A stretch of DNA of 36,410 nt from an uncultured Anaerolineae bacterium (GCA_903908605.1 CAIVSQ010000128.1:1-36410), one strand, 5' to 3'. Counted from the stretch's first letter, positions 1-7,450 are shown. Numbers and translations: made by a program. The notes: generated by a model from the letters alone, not told the origin.

Positions 1-118
1 ATCGTGCCGAATCTCTTACGGCACATCGTGCCGAATCTCTTACGGCACATCGTGCCGAATCTCTTACGGCACATCGTGCCGAATCTCTTACGGCACATCG
101 TGCCGAATCTCTTACGGC
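1..118. repeat. Palindromic 24-bp tandem array
   Basis: Four perfect 24-bp copies start at 1, 25, 49 and 73, and a fifth from 97 lacks its last two bases. On the plus strand each unit is a 3-nt linker ATC, arm GTGCCG, 9-nt loop AATCTCTTA and arm CGGCAC. Because the arms are complementary, neighbouring units can also pair across the ATC linker, giving two alternative hairpin registers. There are no unique spacers, so this is not a CRISPR. The array reaches the window edge and may continue. It lies directly behind the capsid gene, whose TAA stop falls in the loop of the first unit. Confidence 0.95.
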
Positions 119-1173
119 ATCGGGCTGCTGTAATTCGTCGGTATCGCGTATGCCGCATTACCAATACGCCGAACCAAAACGCCCACGCGATTCCAGGCAC
201 CAAAACCTGCATGCCGTTCCCACTGGCTTTCATAAAACGGGTGATCGTTGCGTTCCGCAACGCGCGCGAAGCCCTGCAAACTCGCCTCGCCATGCTGGCG
301 CATGCCGAGCGGTGGTTCACCCTGGGTGGTGACCATCGCGTAATAATTGCTGGGCATCGCCTTCCATTCACAGATCCACACCTTATCAACATAGCCAATC
401 AGCTTGCCGGGCAAGCTAACACCCAGGTTTCCCACCAGCTGGTTTCGAGTGCTGGCTAATTGGATGTTGGGATCACTGACCGGCACATAATTGCTCAGCC
501 CTTCAATGCTGCTTTTCAAATCGCTCGCCACCAGTGCCACAGCCTCGCCCCCGTTCTCCGGGTGCTCGGTCAGCTCGGTATAATCCGCCGAAAATGGGTT
601 GGTTGCGTCAGCGATCGCGGCAGCCTGGGCTTTGAAATGATCATCGGTCGATCCCGAATCGGCCCCGGTCATCACCAGGTACACATCAGAATCACCGTTC
701 GCCGGGCCCTTGATCGTCAGCGCGCCATGCTCATCATCGTTGAAAGTCCAGGTGCTATTATTGAAAATCGCAGCCAGCGCATGATCACGCATCCAGCGCA
801 TATCGGCCGAGATCAACGCCGCTGTCGCGTCGTTGGCTTCTTGCACAGTCATTTTCTCGCGCATGATCCGCGTCGATCCCCAGGCCGCCCCGCCCGATTG
901 AATCGGGAAAGACACGTCATACTTGCCCAGCGTCTTAATCGGCCTGGCGCGCCCGAATTCGTCCAGCCCCTGCAGCCTGGCGGCTGTCGGGGTGCGGTAG
1001 GTGACCTTGAACTCCGTTACTGGCTTCGCCAGTAACGCCATCAAGGCGCCCATTTGTCGGTTATGTTCCTGAACCGATTGGGTGATCGCCGTATTCACCA
1101 GGCCCGCGCCGATCTCCGTCACCCGCTTGCTTGCCAGGTCCTTCAAACTTTCAAAACCATATAAAAGAGCCAT
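112..1173 (-). CDS. Phage major capsid protein
   Basis: This 353-residue protein most likely forms the phage head shell. It has the size and composition expected of a major capsid protein: a helical N-terminus (residues 1-50), an alpha/beta body, and no signal peptide or membrane segment. Context is strong, because it follows portal, scaffold-like and decoration genes. The ATG at 1173 is preceded by a good AGGAGGT site inside the 15-bp gap from the decoration gene. The C-terminus ends in SSPMP and its TAA stop lies in the first copy of the tandem palindrome, so repeat insertion may have changed the original end of the protein. The family call rests on size and synteny; I could not match it to a named capsid family by motif. 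Confidence 0.75.
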   Translation of the reverse strand: MALLYGFESLKDLASKRVTEIGAGLVNTAITQSVQEHNRQMGALMALLAKPVTEFKVTYRTPTAARLQGLDEFGRARPIKTLGKYDVSFPIQSGGAAWGSTRIMREKMTVQEANDATAALISADMRWMRDHALAAIFNNSTWTFNDDEHGALTIKGPANGDSDVYLVMTGADSGSTDDHFKAQAAAIADATNPFSADYTELTEHPENGGEAVALVASDLKSSIEGLSNYVPVSDPNIQLASTRNQLVGNLGVSLPGKLIGYVDKVWICEWKAMPSNYYAMVTTQGEPPLGMRQHGEASLQGFARVAERNDHPFYESQWERHAGFGAWNRVGVLVRRIGNAAYAIPTNYSSPMP

Positions 1174-1188
1174 TTTGTAACCTCCTGC

Positions 1189-1602
1189 CTAAAGGCCCAC
1201 GTGCAACAGCTTGGCGAAAGATCCGCCCAGCAATTCAGAAGCCCCGGGCACAACCCGACCCACCACAGTGCTTACCGTCCCGGCCGCGTCAGCCAAAGTA
1301 CCATCGGTATCCGACAGGTAAATGGCAGCGTCATAAGCCTGGGGAAAGGTGTAACCATCCAGCACACCACGCCTCACAGCGGTGACGGGCATCCCCGCCA
1401 CAATCGAATGAGTGCCGGTGGCAATCCCATAAATGCGCGCCTCTGCCGCCAGGGTGGCATTGGCGTTGGTAAATTTCCCGGTCGTGGTATCCAGGCGGAC
1501 CGGCGATCCCGGCACGATCGTTTCCGCAGCCGGCAGGGTCATTTGTTCAATACTCTCCACCACCTCAATTCGGTTGGCGGTTACAAGCGCAATATTGGCC
1601 AT
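1189..1602 (-). CDS. Phage head decoration protein (DUF2190-like)
   Basis: This 137-residue protein resembles small capsid-stabilising decoration proteins of the DUF2190/capsid cement type. It is rich in short beta strands and small residues, with a central GIATGTHSIVAGMPVTAVRRGV stretch (about 77-98) typical of such folds. It has no signal peptide or membrane segment. It lies immediately upstream of the capsid gene, the usual place for this family, and is presumably co-transcribed and co-translated with it. The ATG at 1602 has an AGGAGAT site, which itself overlaps the end of the 12-codon ORF just upstream. An alternative would be another small head protein, but position and length favour decoration. 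Confidence 0.7.
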   Translation of the reverse strand: MANIALVTANRIEVVESIEQMTLPAAETIVPGSPVRLDTTTGKFTNANATLAAEARIYGIATGTHSIVAGMPVTAVRRGVLDGYTFPQAYDAAIYLSDTDGTLADAAGTVSTVVGRVVPGASELLGGSFAKLLHVGL

Positions 1603-1614
1603 GCTTCAAATCTC

Positions 1615-1653
1615 CTATTTTTTCTTCTTTGACTTACACTTTTTTCGGGCCAT
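1615..1653 (-). CDS. 12-residue lysine-rich micro-ORF
   Basis: The translated peptide is MARKKCKSKKKK. Its ATG has a GGAGG site 7 nt upstream, as good as those of the large genes around it, and its TAG stop overlaps the ribosome binding site of the decoration gene. It could be a short leader that passes ribosomes on to the decoration gene, a genuine basic micropeptide, or chance. Eight of its 12 residues are Lys or Arg. I know no family for it and nothing else supports expression. Confidence 0.35.
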   Translation of the reverse strand: MARKKCKSKKKK

Positions 1654-1708
1654 CTTCCAACCTCCGTTTAATGCCACACATAGTCCCTTGTGGGATAATT
1701 TGTGGCCC

Positions 1709-2341
1709 TTAAAAATTAGAATACAGGCTCGCCTGCCCACGCCGGGCAGCTTCCAATTCTTCTTCGCTTAGGCTGCGCTGCTTCGCGTTAGGGCTGGCTG
1801 GCACACCTTCAACGCGCCCGCTCCGCCCAAGGGCTTCACGATTCAACGCCAGGTATTCAATTTGCTCTACCACATCCAGCTTTTCCAGCAGCACCAGCAC
1901 GTGCTTTGGCAGATCTTTTTTCTCAGCTTCCAGGTACTTACCCAATGCACCACTCAACTTCGTCACCTGGTCGCTCAAGGGTTCCAGTTCGCCCAGCTTC
2001 GCCTGCAGCTCGCTTGCCTTCGCAGCGTTCCGCTCCGCCAAAGCCTGCCACTCCTGGTTTTTCTTCAACGCATCAGCCTCCGCCTCATCCTTCGCTTTGG
2101 CCATGGCCTTCTCACGGGCTGTTTTCTCCCGTTCCAGACGATCCTTTACGATCCGATCTACATCCGCCTGGCTAAAAATCATCGCCACCGGCCGATCCCC
2201 GCTTTGCGGGGCATCGCCCCCAGCCGAGACCCCCGCCTGGGTATCCGATCCCGGCTGCGGAGCAGATCCCGCCCCCTGGGTCGGTTGGGACACAATACCT
2301 TGTGTCCCTGTTCCTTCTTCAATCAAACCATCATCTTTCAT
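1709..2341 (-). CDS. Phage scaffold-like protein (DUF4355/GP20-type)
   Basis: This 210-residue, highly charged, mostly helical protein probably guides capsid assembly. Residues 1-50 are a disordered Gly/Pro/Gln/Ser stretch. IFSQADVDRIVKDRLEREK at about 55-73 is a phrase typical of DUF4355/GP20-type scaffold-like proteins, and a long coiled coil follows to about 140. The C-terminus (SEEELEAARRG, about 192-202) is helical and basic, where scaffolds usually bind capsid subunits. The ATG at 2341 has a strong GGAGGAG site and overlaps a short upstream ORF as ATGA. Position between portal and capsid fits. Scaffold genes often lie beside a head protease, but none is seen here. Confidence 0.75.
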   Translation of the reverse strand: MKDDGLIEEGTGTQGIVSQPTQGAGSAPQPGSDTQAGVSAGGDAPQSGDRPVAMIFSQADVDRIVKDRLEREKTAREKAMAKAKDEAEADALKKNQEWQALAERNAAKASELQAKLGELEPLSDQVTKLSGALGKYLEAEKKDLPKHVLVLLEKLDVVEQIEYLALNREALGRSGRVEGVPASPNAKQRSLSEEELEAARRGQASLYSNF

Positions 2342-2421
2342 GCCTTCTCCTCCGCGTTTAACCGGCCGCGTACCGTCACTTTAATTTGTACAAAACCGCC
2401 GTAAAACATGCCTTTCAGCAT
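2338..2421 (-). CDS. 27-residue ORF overlapping scaffold start
   Basis: This short frame starts MLKGMFYGGF and stops in an ATGA overlap with the scaffold gene. No clear Shine-Dalgarno lies before its first ATG. Its last codons encode the ribosome binding site of the scaffold gene (GCG GAG GAG reads A-E-E), which alone could explain an open frame here. It may be the worn end of a lost gene, a coupling ORF, or chance. Confidence 0.2.
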   Translation of the reverse strand: MLKGMFYGGFVQIKVTVRGRLNAEEKA

Positions 2422-2471
2422 GAATTAATGTACTGGCGCAATACCTTGCGCCTCTCTCCCTTGCGCCTCAT
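2415..2471 (-). CDS. 18-residue basic micro-ORF after portal
   Basis: The peptide is MRRKGERRKVLRQYINSC. A GGAGG site stands 8 nt before the ATG, beginning just past the portal stop codon. Its coding bases include a perfect 7-bp hairpin (2435-2452, arms GGCGCAA/TTGCGCC, 4-nt loop), so the interval may instead be an RNA structure between portal and scaffold. No family is recognised. Confidence 0.25.
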   Translation of the reverse strand: MRRKGERRKVLRQYINSC

Positions 2472-2487
2472 CTCTGCCGCCTCCTCC

Positions 2488-4041
2488 CTACAATCCATTA
2501 CTCCCCACAGAGCCCCGCGCCTTTGGCTCCTGCTGCCCATGGGGATCATTCAGCCTGGGATCATTCGCCGGGTTCATATCCCCGGCGCTGCTGGCAGACG
2601 AAACCCCGGCCGCCTCATGGCATCGTCCCGAATCTTTTACGGGGCTGAGATCTTCCATCATCCGCTGTATTTCCGACTCAGCCCAGCCGCGCCGCCTGGC
2701 CGCCGTCTCCAAAGGCACACCTGCAGCCCGTTCCAGGCTCATTGTTTCCGCCTGTTCCTGGGCAGAGAATGGGATCACCTCCCTTTCAGCGAAACTATGT
2801 TCAAAATCACCCTGTTCATACGTCCCAATTCCGCCAAACAAACCAGCCTTTACACCCATGCTTAACGCCATCATATCCGCCCGCGCCAGCGCGGTTTCAA
2901 TATTCCCGCGCGCCTCAAGCGTCCTATCCACCGCCTGCGACAGCAGCAAACGCACAGCCCGGCCACTGATCCCGCTGCCCAGCTCTTTTTGCCGATAATA
3001 CGAAAGCTCCGGAAGATCTTCTTCCAGTTCTCTCATCTGCGCGTTGATCACATCCAGGTGCGCCTGATAGTTCAAATTCGCAACCAGGTATTCCATCTTA
3101 CTGTTACCCGGAAAGCTCTTTACATCATCGTCATGCTCGTCACTGATCCCGGTCGATTGATTCGGCAGCTTCGGCGGGGGTAGGGGACGACCGGCCGCGT
3201 CAGTGCCATTCGCCAAAATTGCAACGGTCGGCTTGTTATACCGGAAAATCATTTGGTGTAACCGCGTTGCCATCCGGTTGGCTTCGTCGATCTTATCCAA
3301 CGCCAGGGTAAAAACACCAATGCCGCGTTTTTCGCCCATATCCAAAAAGCTGGCGTGAACAAACGGAACAAAGTCAATTCCAAAGGCAGAAAGGGCGCTG
3401 GTGGAGATGGGGGGGCCCAATTGCTTGACGGGGGTGGCCGGCTCGCGTGAATTGATGAAGATCTTTACGCCGCCATCGTCCCATACTTCGGTGTGATATT
3501 GCTGCGGTCCGGTCCCATTCGCCAGTGGTATATCCAGCCGCAGTGATATGATGTTCCCGCGCTCGTCCTTCTCGAAGTCCGTCACATACTCAGGCTTGAT
3601 ATTCTGCAGAAAGACTCGTAGTATCTTTCCTGTGTTCTTGTCTGTGCTCGTCGCCACCTTGCAAAACCAATCACCATACAGCGCAAACCAGCGCGCCGCC
3701 AACTGCTTCTTAACTCCCCAATTGGACCAGCCCCACATTTTATACAAGGGCTCAATGATCCTTCTATTCTCGGTGACTACCGGCAGCGCACGTTCAAGGT
3801 TTCCAGGCCAAATGTGCGTAACATGAAACTCCACAGATCTCTTAGCTGGGTTGCGAAGCGGCTTCATGCCCGCCGTCCAGATCCCGTTCTCATACATCGC
3901 CTGCATCACCCCATCATACAGACCATTATTCATGTAATACGATTCCAACATTCGGTAAAACTCCAAAGGCGCAGCCTCCGGCCCCTGCAGCCCACCCATC
4001 AACATAGCACGTGACCAATACATCTGCGCCGAAGTGATCAT
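2488..4041 (-). CDS. Phage portal protein
   Basis: This 517-residue protein most likely forms the dodecameric ring through which DNA enters the phage head. It has portal-like length and layout: a helical N-terminus, a mixed alpha/beta wing (about 60-230), a helical stem/crown segment around ELSYYRQKELGSGISGRAV (about 350-370) that resembles SPP1 gp6-type portals, and a disordered Pro/Ser/Gly tail from about 475. The ATG at 4041 has a GGAGG site and overlaps the TGA of an upstream frame (ATGA). The tail encodes a diverged copy of the palindrome found behind the capsid gene, read through without a stop. No terminase gene precedes it, which is unusual for an intact phage. Confidence 0.8.
   Translation of the reverse strand: MITSAQMYWSRAMLMGGLQGPEAAPLEFYRMLESYYMNNGLYDGVMQAMYENGIWTAGMKPLRNPAKRSVEFHVTHIWPGNLERALPVVTENRRIIEPLYKMWGWSNWGVKKQLAARWFALYGDWFCKVATSTDKNTGKILRVFLQNIKPEYVTDFEKDERGNIISLRLDIPLANGTGPQQYHTEVWDDGGVKIFINSREPATPVKQLGPPISTSALSAFGIDFVPFVHASFLDMGEKRGIGVFTLALDKIDEANRMATRLHQMIFRYNKPTVAILANGTDAAGRPLPPPKLPNQSTGISDEHDDDVKSFPGNSKMEYLVANLNYQAHLDVINAQMRELEEDLPELSYYRQKELGSGISGRAVRLLLSQAVDRTLEARGNIETALARADMMALSMGVKAGLFGGIGTYEQGDFEHSFAEREVIPFSAQEQAETMSLERAAGVPLETAARRRGWAESEIQRMMEDLSPVKDSGRCHEAAGVSSASSAGDMNPANDPRLNDPHGQQEPKARGSVGSNGL
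2622..2645. repeat. Diverged single copy of the 24-bp palindrome
   Basis: This 24-bp stretch matches the 1-118 unit at 20 of 24 positions. The loop differs by one base (AATCTTTTA against AATCTCTTA). In the arms, one pair is changed on both sides (G-C to C-G), and a second pair becomes a U-G wobble if read as plus-strand RNA. The hairpin is therefore preserved. It lies within the portal reading frame, about 48 codons from the stop. Confidence 0.8.
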
Positions 4042-4109
4042 CTTCCCTCCGCCAATCTTGCCCGTTGGTTATCCATATCAATAATGTAGAACGGAAACCC
4101 GGCACGCAC
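4038..4109 (-). pseudogene. Possible remnant of upstream phage gene end
   Basis: A frame open from a GTG at 4109 (or an ATG at 4076) ends in TGA, overlapping the portal ATG as ATGA. Its final residues read MDNQRARLAEGR. A stop codon lies immediately upstream, so at most 23 residues remain. A terminase large subunit normally precedes the portal with such an overlap, so this could be its last codons left after deletion. The frame also contains the portal ribosome binding site, which could make it a chance ORF. Confidence 0.3.
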
Positions 4110-4170
4110 AAGTCAGTAGATTAACTGTCAGGTCATATACCCACATATGTAACCATGCCAAAAATTAAAT

Positions 4171-4199
4171 AAAAAAAACCGCGTGAAGGTTCCACGCGG
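4171..4199 (-). terminator. Rho-independent terminator of the 4942-4238 gene
   Basis: On the minus strand a perfect 7-bp stem (CCGCGTG/CACGCGG, 7-nt loop) is followed directly by eight T. It lies about 40 nt past the stop of the 234-residue gene and separates it from the phage module. Confidence 0.9.
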
Positions 4200-4237
4200 C
4201 CATTATTTATTACTTATCTATACGCAAATTAATTCGA

Positions 4238-4942
4238 TTAGTCTTCGGTTTCCATCAGCCGATCTTCAATTTCCCAGGCATGGTCAAGCGTGTGCCAGGC
4301 CAGGTTGCGCGCATACTGGCGCGCCGTCCAGACCACCCCACCCCGGGGACCGGCGGAGGGCATTTTATCCAATGCTGCCCGGGTAAAAGCGTTTAACATG
4401 GCCTGGCGCAGACCGCCCAATTCGTTGACAGGATTAGTGGGGTCGGGCAGGCGGTAGCTTGCAGCCAGGCGCGGCAAGTCACCGGCATCCGAGTTGATTA
4501 AATGTGCCATAATCCCGAGCAAGTCGCGGCCGCCCCCACGCGGGCCCTTGCGCAGTTCCCGCCCGCTGGCAGAAATCACTGCTGCGTCAAATGCCTGCCA
4601 GCAAGCCATGATCAACGCCTGTAGTCTCATGAACTCTGTTTCATTTAATATGCGGTTATCATTGGATGGGCTTATGTTTGGAGCGCCAAAATCGGTGGTG
4701 CCATTACCCACCAGGCGTTCAACCACAATAAAAGAAGAAAGGTCAAGCGGGGCCTGGAATTCGATCTGGGCAGCCTGCATCACGGCAGCATAACGAGGCA
4801 TAATAGTAAATAGAGCCTGCAGCGCCGACTCCTCGTCGTCGCCCATCCGGCACCAACCCGGCCAATCAATAGCCCCGGCAAATGTTCGCCTGCGACCATT
4901 TTCGAGATACACCAAAGTCTGCCCGCCAAATGCCTGATTCAT
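4238..4942 (-). CDS. Conserved protein with DinB-like C-terminus
   Basis: This 234-residue protein is of unknown function. The N-terminal part (about 8-55, VYLENGRRRTF then AIDWPGWCRMGDDEESAL) resembles the short beta-alpha HicB-like fold. The rest is helical and ends with RNLAWHTLDHAWEIEDRL; the HTLDH spacing and an earlier HLINSDAGDLPR are reminiscent of the metal-binding helical bundle of DinB/YfiT-like enzymes. An upstream ATG at 4987 would add 15 residues, but it overlaps the promoter -10. The ATG at 4942 has a GGAG site and is preferred. The gene has its own extended -10 promoter and a strong terminator, so it is probably a single unit. The domain assignments are by eye and tentative. 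Confidence 0.7.
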   Translation of the reverse strand: MNQAFGGQTLVYLENGRRRTFAGAIDWPGWCRMGDDEESALQALFTIMPRYAAVMQAAQIEFQAPLDLSSFIVVERLVGNGTTDFGAPNISPSNDNRILNETEFMRLQALIMACWQAFDAAVISASGRELRKGPRGGGRDLLGIMAHLINSDAGDLPRLAASYRLPDPTNPVNELGGLRQAMLNAFTRAALDKMPSAGPRGGVVWTARQYARNLAWHTLDHAWEIEDRLMETED

Positions 4943-4975
4943 CCAACACTCCGCTAAAGAATAATTTCTTATTCT

Positions 4976-4984
4976 AGTATAGCA
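4976..4984 (-). promoter_or_regulatory. Extended -10 promoter
   Basis: The minus strand reads TGCTATACT, a perfect extended -10 (TG-N-TATACT), 33 nt before the ATG at 4942. No good -35 is visible, which this promoter class tolerates. Confidence 0.6.
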
Positions 4985-5032
4985 CATCCCCCCAACCCGG
5001 CCCCCTTCAGCGAAAAGCAGGCTGTAAAATGG

Positions 5033-7303
5033 CTAGAAAATCCACACTTTGTTACGCCCGGTATTTTTTGCACTATAGAGAGCCGTGTCAGCCGCGCGCA
5101 TCAACTCATCCATGTTGACCCCATGCTGGGGATATTCTGCCACGCCAATCGAAATGGTCGCCGCAAGCCGCAGCGGGCCGATAACAATATTGCTAAAATC
5201 ATCCCGGATCACCTCGGCCCGCCGGTGAGCGTCATCCGCACTGGCCCCAGGCATGATGATCACAAACTCCTCGCCACCATAGCGGCAGGCCACATCGCTC
5301 TCGCGGATATTAAGACGCAACAGGCTGCTCAACGCCACCAACACCTGGTCACCAGCGTCATGTCCATGCTGATCATTGAAATATTTAAAATGATCGATAT
5401 CCAACATCAAGACACTGAATATACTGCCTTGCCGGTTGGCTCGAATCACTTCACGCTGAAGAGCGTCATCCATAAAACGCCGGTTATACAACCCGGTCAG
5501 GCCATCGCGGGTAGCCTGTTCCACCAGCAGGGTTTGCAAGGCCTCGTTAGCCACCAGTTGCTGCTCCAGGCGCCGGTTGGAGCGCATCAGAGCCTCCTCC
5601 GCCTGTTTCCTCGATTCAATATCGACATGTGTGCCGATGATGCGCAAGGGTTGGCCAGATTCATTCCGCCCAATCACCTTGCCACGGCTAAGAAACCACT
5701 TCCAGCTCCCATCCAGTGTCCGCAGGCGTAACTCAAATTCCCCGCTCTCCGCACGCCCTTCCATCCAATCGGAAGAAACACGTTCCACCAGGGCACGGTC
5801 CTCCCTGTGCACCAGTGATAACCAGTCATTAAAGCGCGCCGGCATATCTTCAGGCCGGTAACCCAGTTGCTGTGAATACGCCGGGCTGAATTCCAACCGA
5901 TCATCCCCGGGGCACCAATCCCACATGCCATCGTGCGAAGCCTCCATGGCAAGCCTGAGCTGCTCTTCACTGTGAACCAGCGAAAACTGAATGCGCTTCA
6001 ACTCGCTGATATCCATGACCGTACCGGTCACCTTCAGCACCTGGCCATTTTCCACCACCGGGGTACCGCGTGTCCGCACCCAGGTCGGTCCACCGGCATT
6101 TTTACTCTCATCCGCCAGGCGCAGCTCCAGGTCAAATGCCATGCCATTTTTCAACGCTTGTGCAAAAGCCATCTCCAAAGCATGGCGATCCTGGGCATCG
6201 AACCAATCCAAATACTCCGTCAGCTGGTGCGAAGCGCCGGCCATGGTCGTTTCGAGGAGACGATCCAACTCGCGTGTCCACGACATGCTCTGGCTGGCCA
6301 CGTCATATTCCCACCCCCCCACTCCGGCGATCGCCTGGGCTTCATTTAATAAAGTCTCGCTTTTCTTGAGTGCTGCCCGTGTAATGCGCACTTCAGCCAG
6401 GGCTGAACTGAGCGTAAGCGCGCTGACCAACATAATCAGGATATAAATCTGCACCAAAATGTTCAATGGGATGGCTGCTTGTGAAAAATCTGGGAACTGC
6501 CCCAATCCGTAATAAGCCCCCCGCACAGCCGTCACAGCCAAAAACACCAGCGTCAGGGTTACAAATCGTTGGTCAAAACGGACGGCCGTCCAGGTCAACA
6601 GCGGGAAAATCAGGCACAGGCTCAAAACCGGGTCAACCGGCAGCCTCAGCGGTCCCAGGAAAAGCACCCAACAAGCCACCAGCAGGGAACCGATCAAGAA
6701 CAGGGCTTCCAACCTGCTCCATGGCCCATTAAACCTGCCCGGGGCAAAAGCCAGCAAAGTCGGCACTACCAGCAGGTAGCCCACCAGACTCGCAAGCCAC
6801 CATCCCGGCCAGTTTTCCAGCAAACGCTCCCTGCCAGAAAAAGCCATCAGCAGCGCGCCAGACGCGCTGCCCAACACCGCCAACCCAAAGAAAACCAGGG
6901 TGTGATTTATTTTTCGAATATGAAAAGGCTTTTCCAATAAACGGTCCAGCAGCCAGGCACATAACCAGGCCCCCAGGCAGGTGCCCACGGCCAAAGCCAG
7001 GCTGCTGGCAAACGTTTCGCCAAATAGCAAACCACCACCACAGACCGCCAGGCCGCCCCCACTCAACAGCAGCAGCCGTGAACTGCGCTTAACCAGCATC
7101 AGCGCACCAAGCAACATACCCGCAGGCAGCCATAACCACACCGCCCCCTTCGACCCACGGTAGGACAATCCAATAAGCGTTGAAAAAAGTGTGAGAAAAG
7201 TAATAGCAACCGGAATCCAAAGCTCGTGCAGCGCCTGGCTAAATTGAAAACCCCTACCGGTCACAAAATTTAACCCAGTCCTCGTCATTGAGGTCCCCTT
7301 CAC
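5033..7303 (-). CDS. Membrane diguanylate cyclase, MASE1-PAS-PAS-GGDEF
   Basis: This 756-residue protein makes cyclic-di-GMP from two GTP at the inner face of the membrane. Residues about 25-305 form a MASE1-type block of eight or so membrane helices. PAS domains follow at about 320-445 and 450-575, then a short coiled coil and a GGDEF domain (595-755). The active-site loop is GGEEF from residue 676, preceded by an intact RxxD inhibitory site (RESD, five residues before). The GTG at 7303 has a GAGGGGG site and is used here; an ATG at 7288 with a weaker site is an alternative and would remove five residues. The better site is buried in a hairpin. The PAS-PAS-GGDEF half is paralogous to the next gene upstream. 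There is no EAL domain. Confidence 0.9.
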   Translation of the reverse strand: MKGTSMTRTGLNFVTGRGFQFSQALHELWIPVAITFLTLFSTLIGLSYRGSKGAVWLWLPAGMLLGALMLVKRSSRLLLLSGGGLAVCGGGLLFGETFASSLALAVGTCLGAWLCAWLLDRLLEKPFHIRKINHTLVFFGLAVLGSASGALLMAFSGRERLLENWPGWWLASLVGYLLVVPTLLAFAPGRFNGPWSRLEALFLIGSLLVACWVLFLGPLRLPVDPVLSLCLIFPLLTWTAVRFDQRFVTLTLVFLAVTAVRGAYYGLGQFPDFSQAAIPLNILVQIYILIMLVSALTLSSALAEVRITRAALKKSETLLNEAQAIAGVGGWEYDVASQSMSWTRELDRLLETTMAGASHQLTEYLDWFDAQDRHALEMAFAQALKNGMAFDLELRLADESKNAGGPTWVRTRGTPVVENGQVLKVTGTVMDISELKRIQFSLVHSEEQLRLAMEASHDGMWDWCPGDDRLEFSPAYSQQLGYRPEDMPARFNDWLSLVHREDRALVERVSSDWMEGRAESGEFELRLRTLDGSWKWFLSRGKVIGRNESGQPLRIIGTHVDIESRKQAEEALMRSNRRLEQQLVANEALQTLLVEQATRDGLTGLYNRRFMDDALQREVIRANRQGSIFSVLMLDIDHFKYFNDQHGHDAGDQVLVALSSLLRLNIRESDVACRYGGEEFVIIMPGASADDAHRRAEVIRDDFSNIVIGPLRLAATISIGVAEYPQHGVNMDELMRAADTALYSAKNTGRNKVWIF

Positions 7304-7306
7304 GTC

Positions 7307-7324
7307 CCCCTCAAACGTGAGGGG
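7307..7324 (-). promoter_or_regulatory. Hairpin covering the ribosome binding site
   Basis: A perfect 7-bp inverted repeat (CCCCTCA/TGAGGGG, 4-nt loop) ends just before the start codon. On the mRNA one arm pairs with the GAGGGG Shine-Dalgarno of the cyclase at 7303. The CCTCA just before the ATG at 7288 could pair with the same arm, giving an alternative fold. Confidence 0.45.
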
Positions 7325-7450
7325 AAAAGAATACCAACAATAATTCTACCTGACCGGCAACCACGAGAGCATCCCCAAAAAGTCCTACGCACATTCACAG
7401 ACTTGGCTAGTCGCGATTTCCAAAAAACAATATCTTGATTTAAAATACAG

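Larger units (their letters stand above)
1..4109 (-). mobile_element. Prophage head-module fragment
   Basis: Four consecutive minus-strand genes have the order and character of a tailed-phage head module: portal, scaffold-like protein, decoration protein and major capsid protein. Gaps are short and each gene has a strong Shine-Dalgarno. Terminase, head protease, connector, tail, integrase and lysis genes are not in the window. The module runs off the left edge, so tail genes may follow there. Its upstream side ends abruptly at about 4110, next to a host-type terminator. I read this as a truncated or rearranged prophage; a phage-derived particle locus kept by the host is possible but unsupported here. 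Confidence 0.75.

Noticed and set aside
1-118. CRISPR array
   Set aside because: Units are strictly tandem with no spacers, and no cas genes are present.
4-459. Plus-strand frame with a repeated PNLLRHIV peptide
   Set aside because: The repetition comes from the 24-bp array having a length divisible by three; the rest is antisense to the capsid gene and has no ribosome site in view.
3926-4111. 61-residue minus-strand frame across the portal start
   Set aside because: It overlaps the portal in another frame; the portal has the GGAGG site, the right length and family features.
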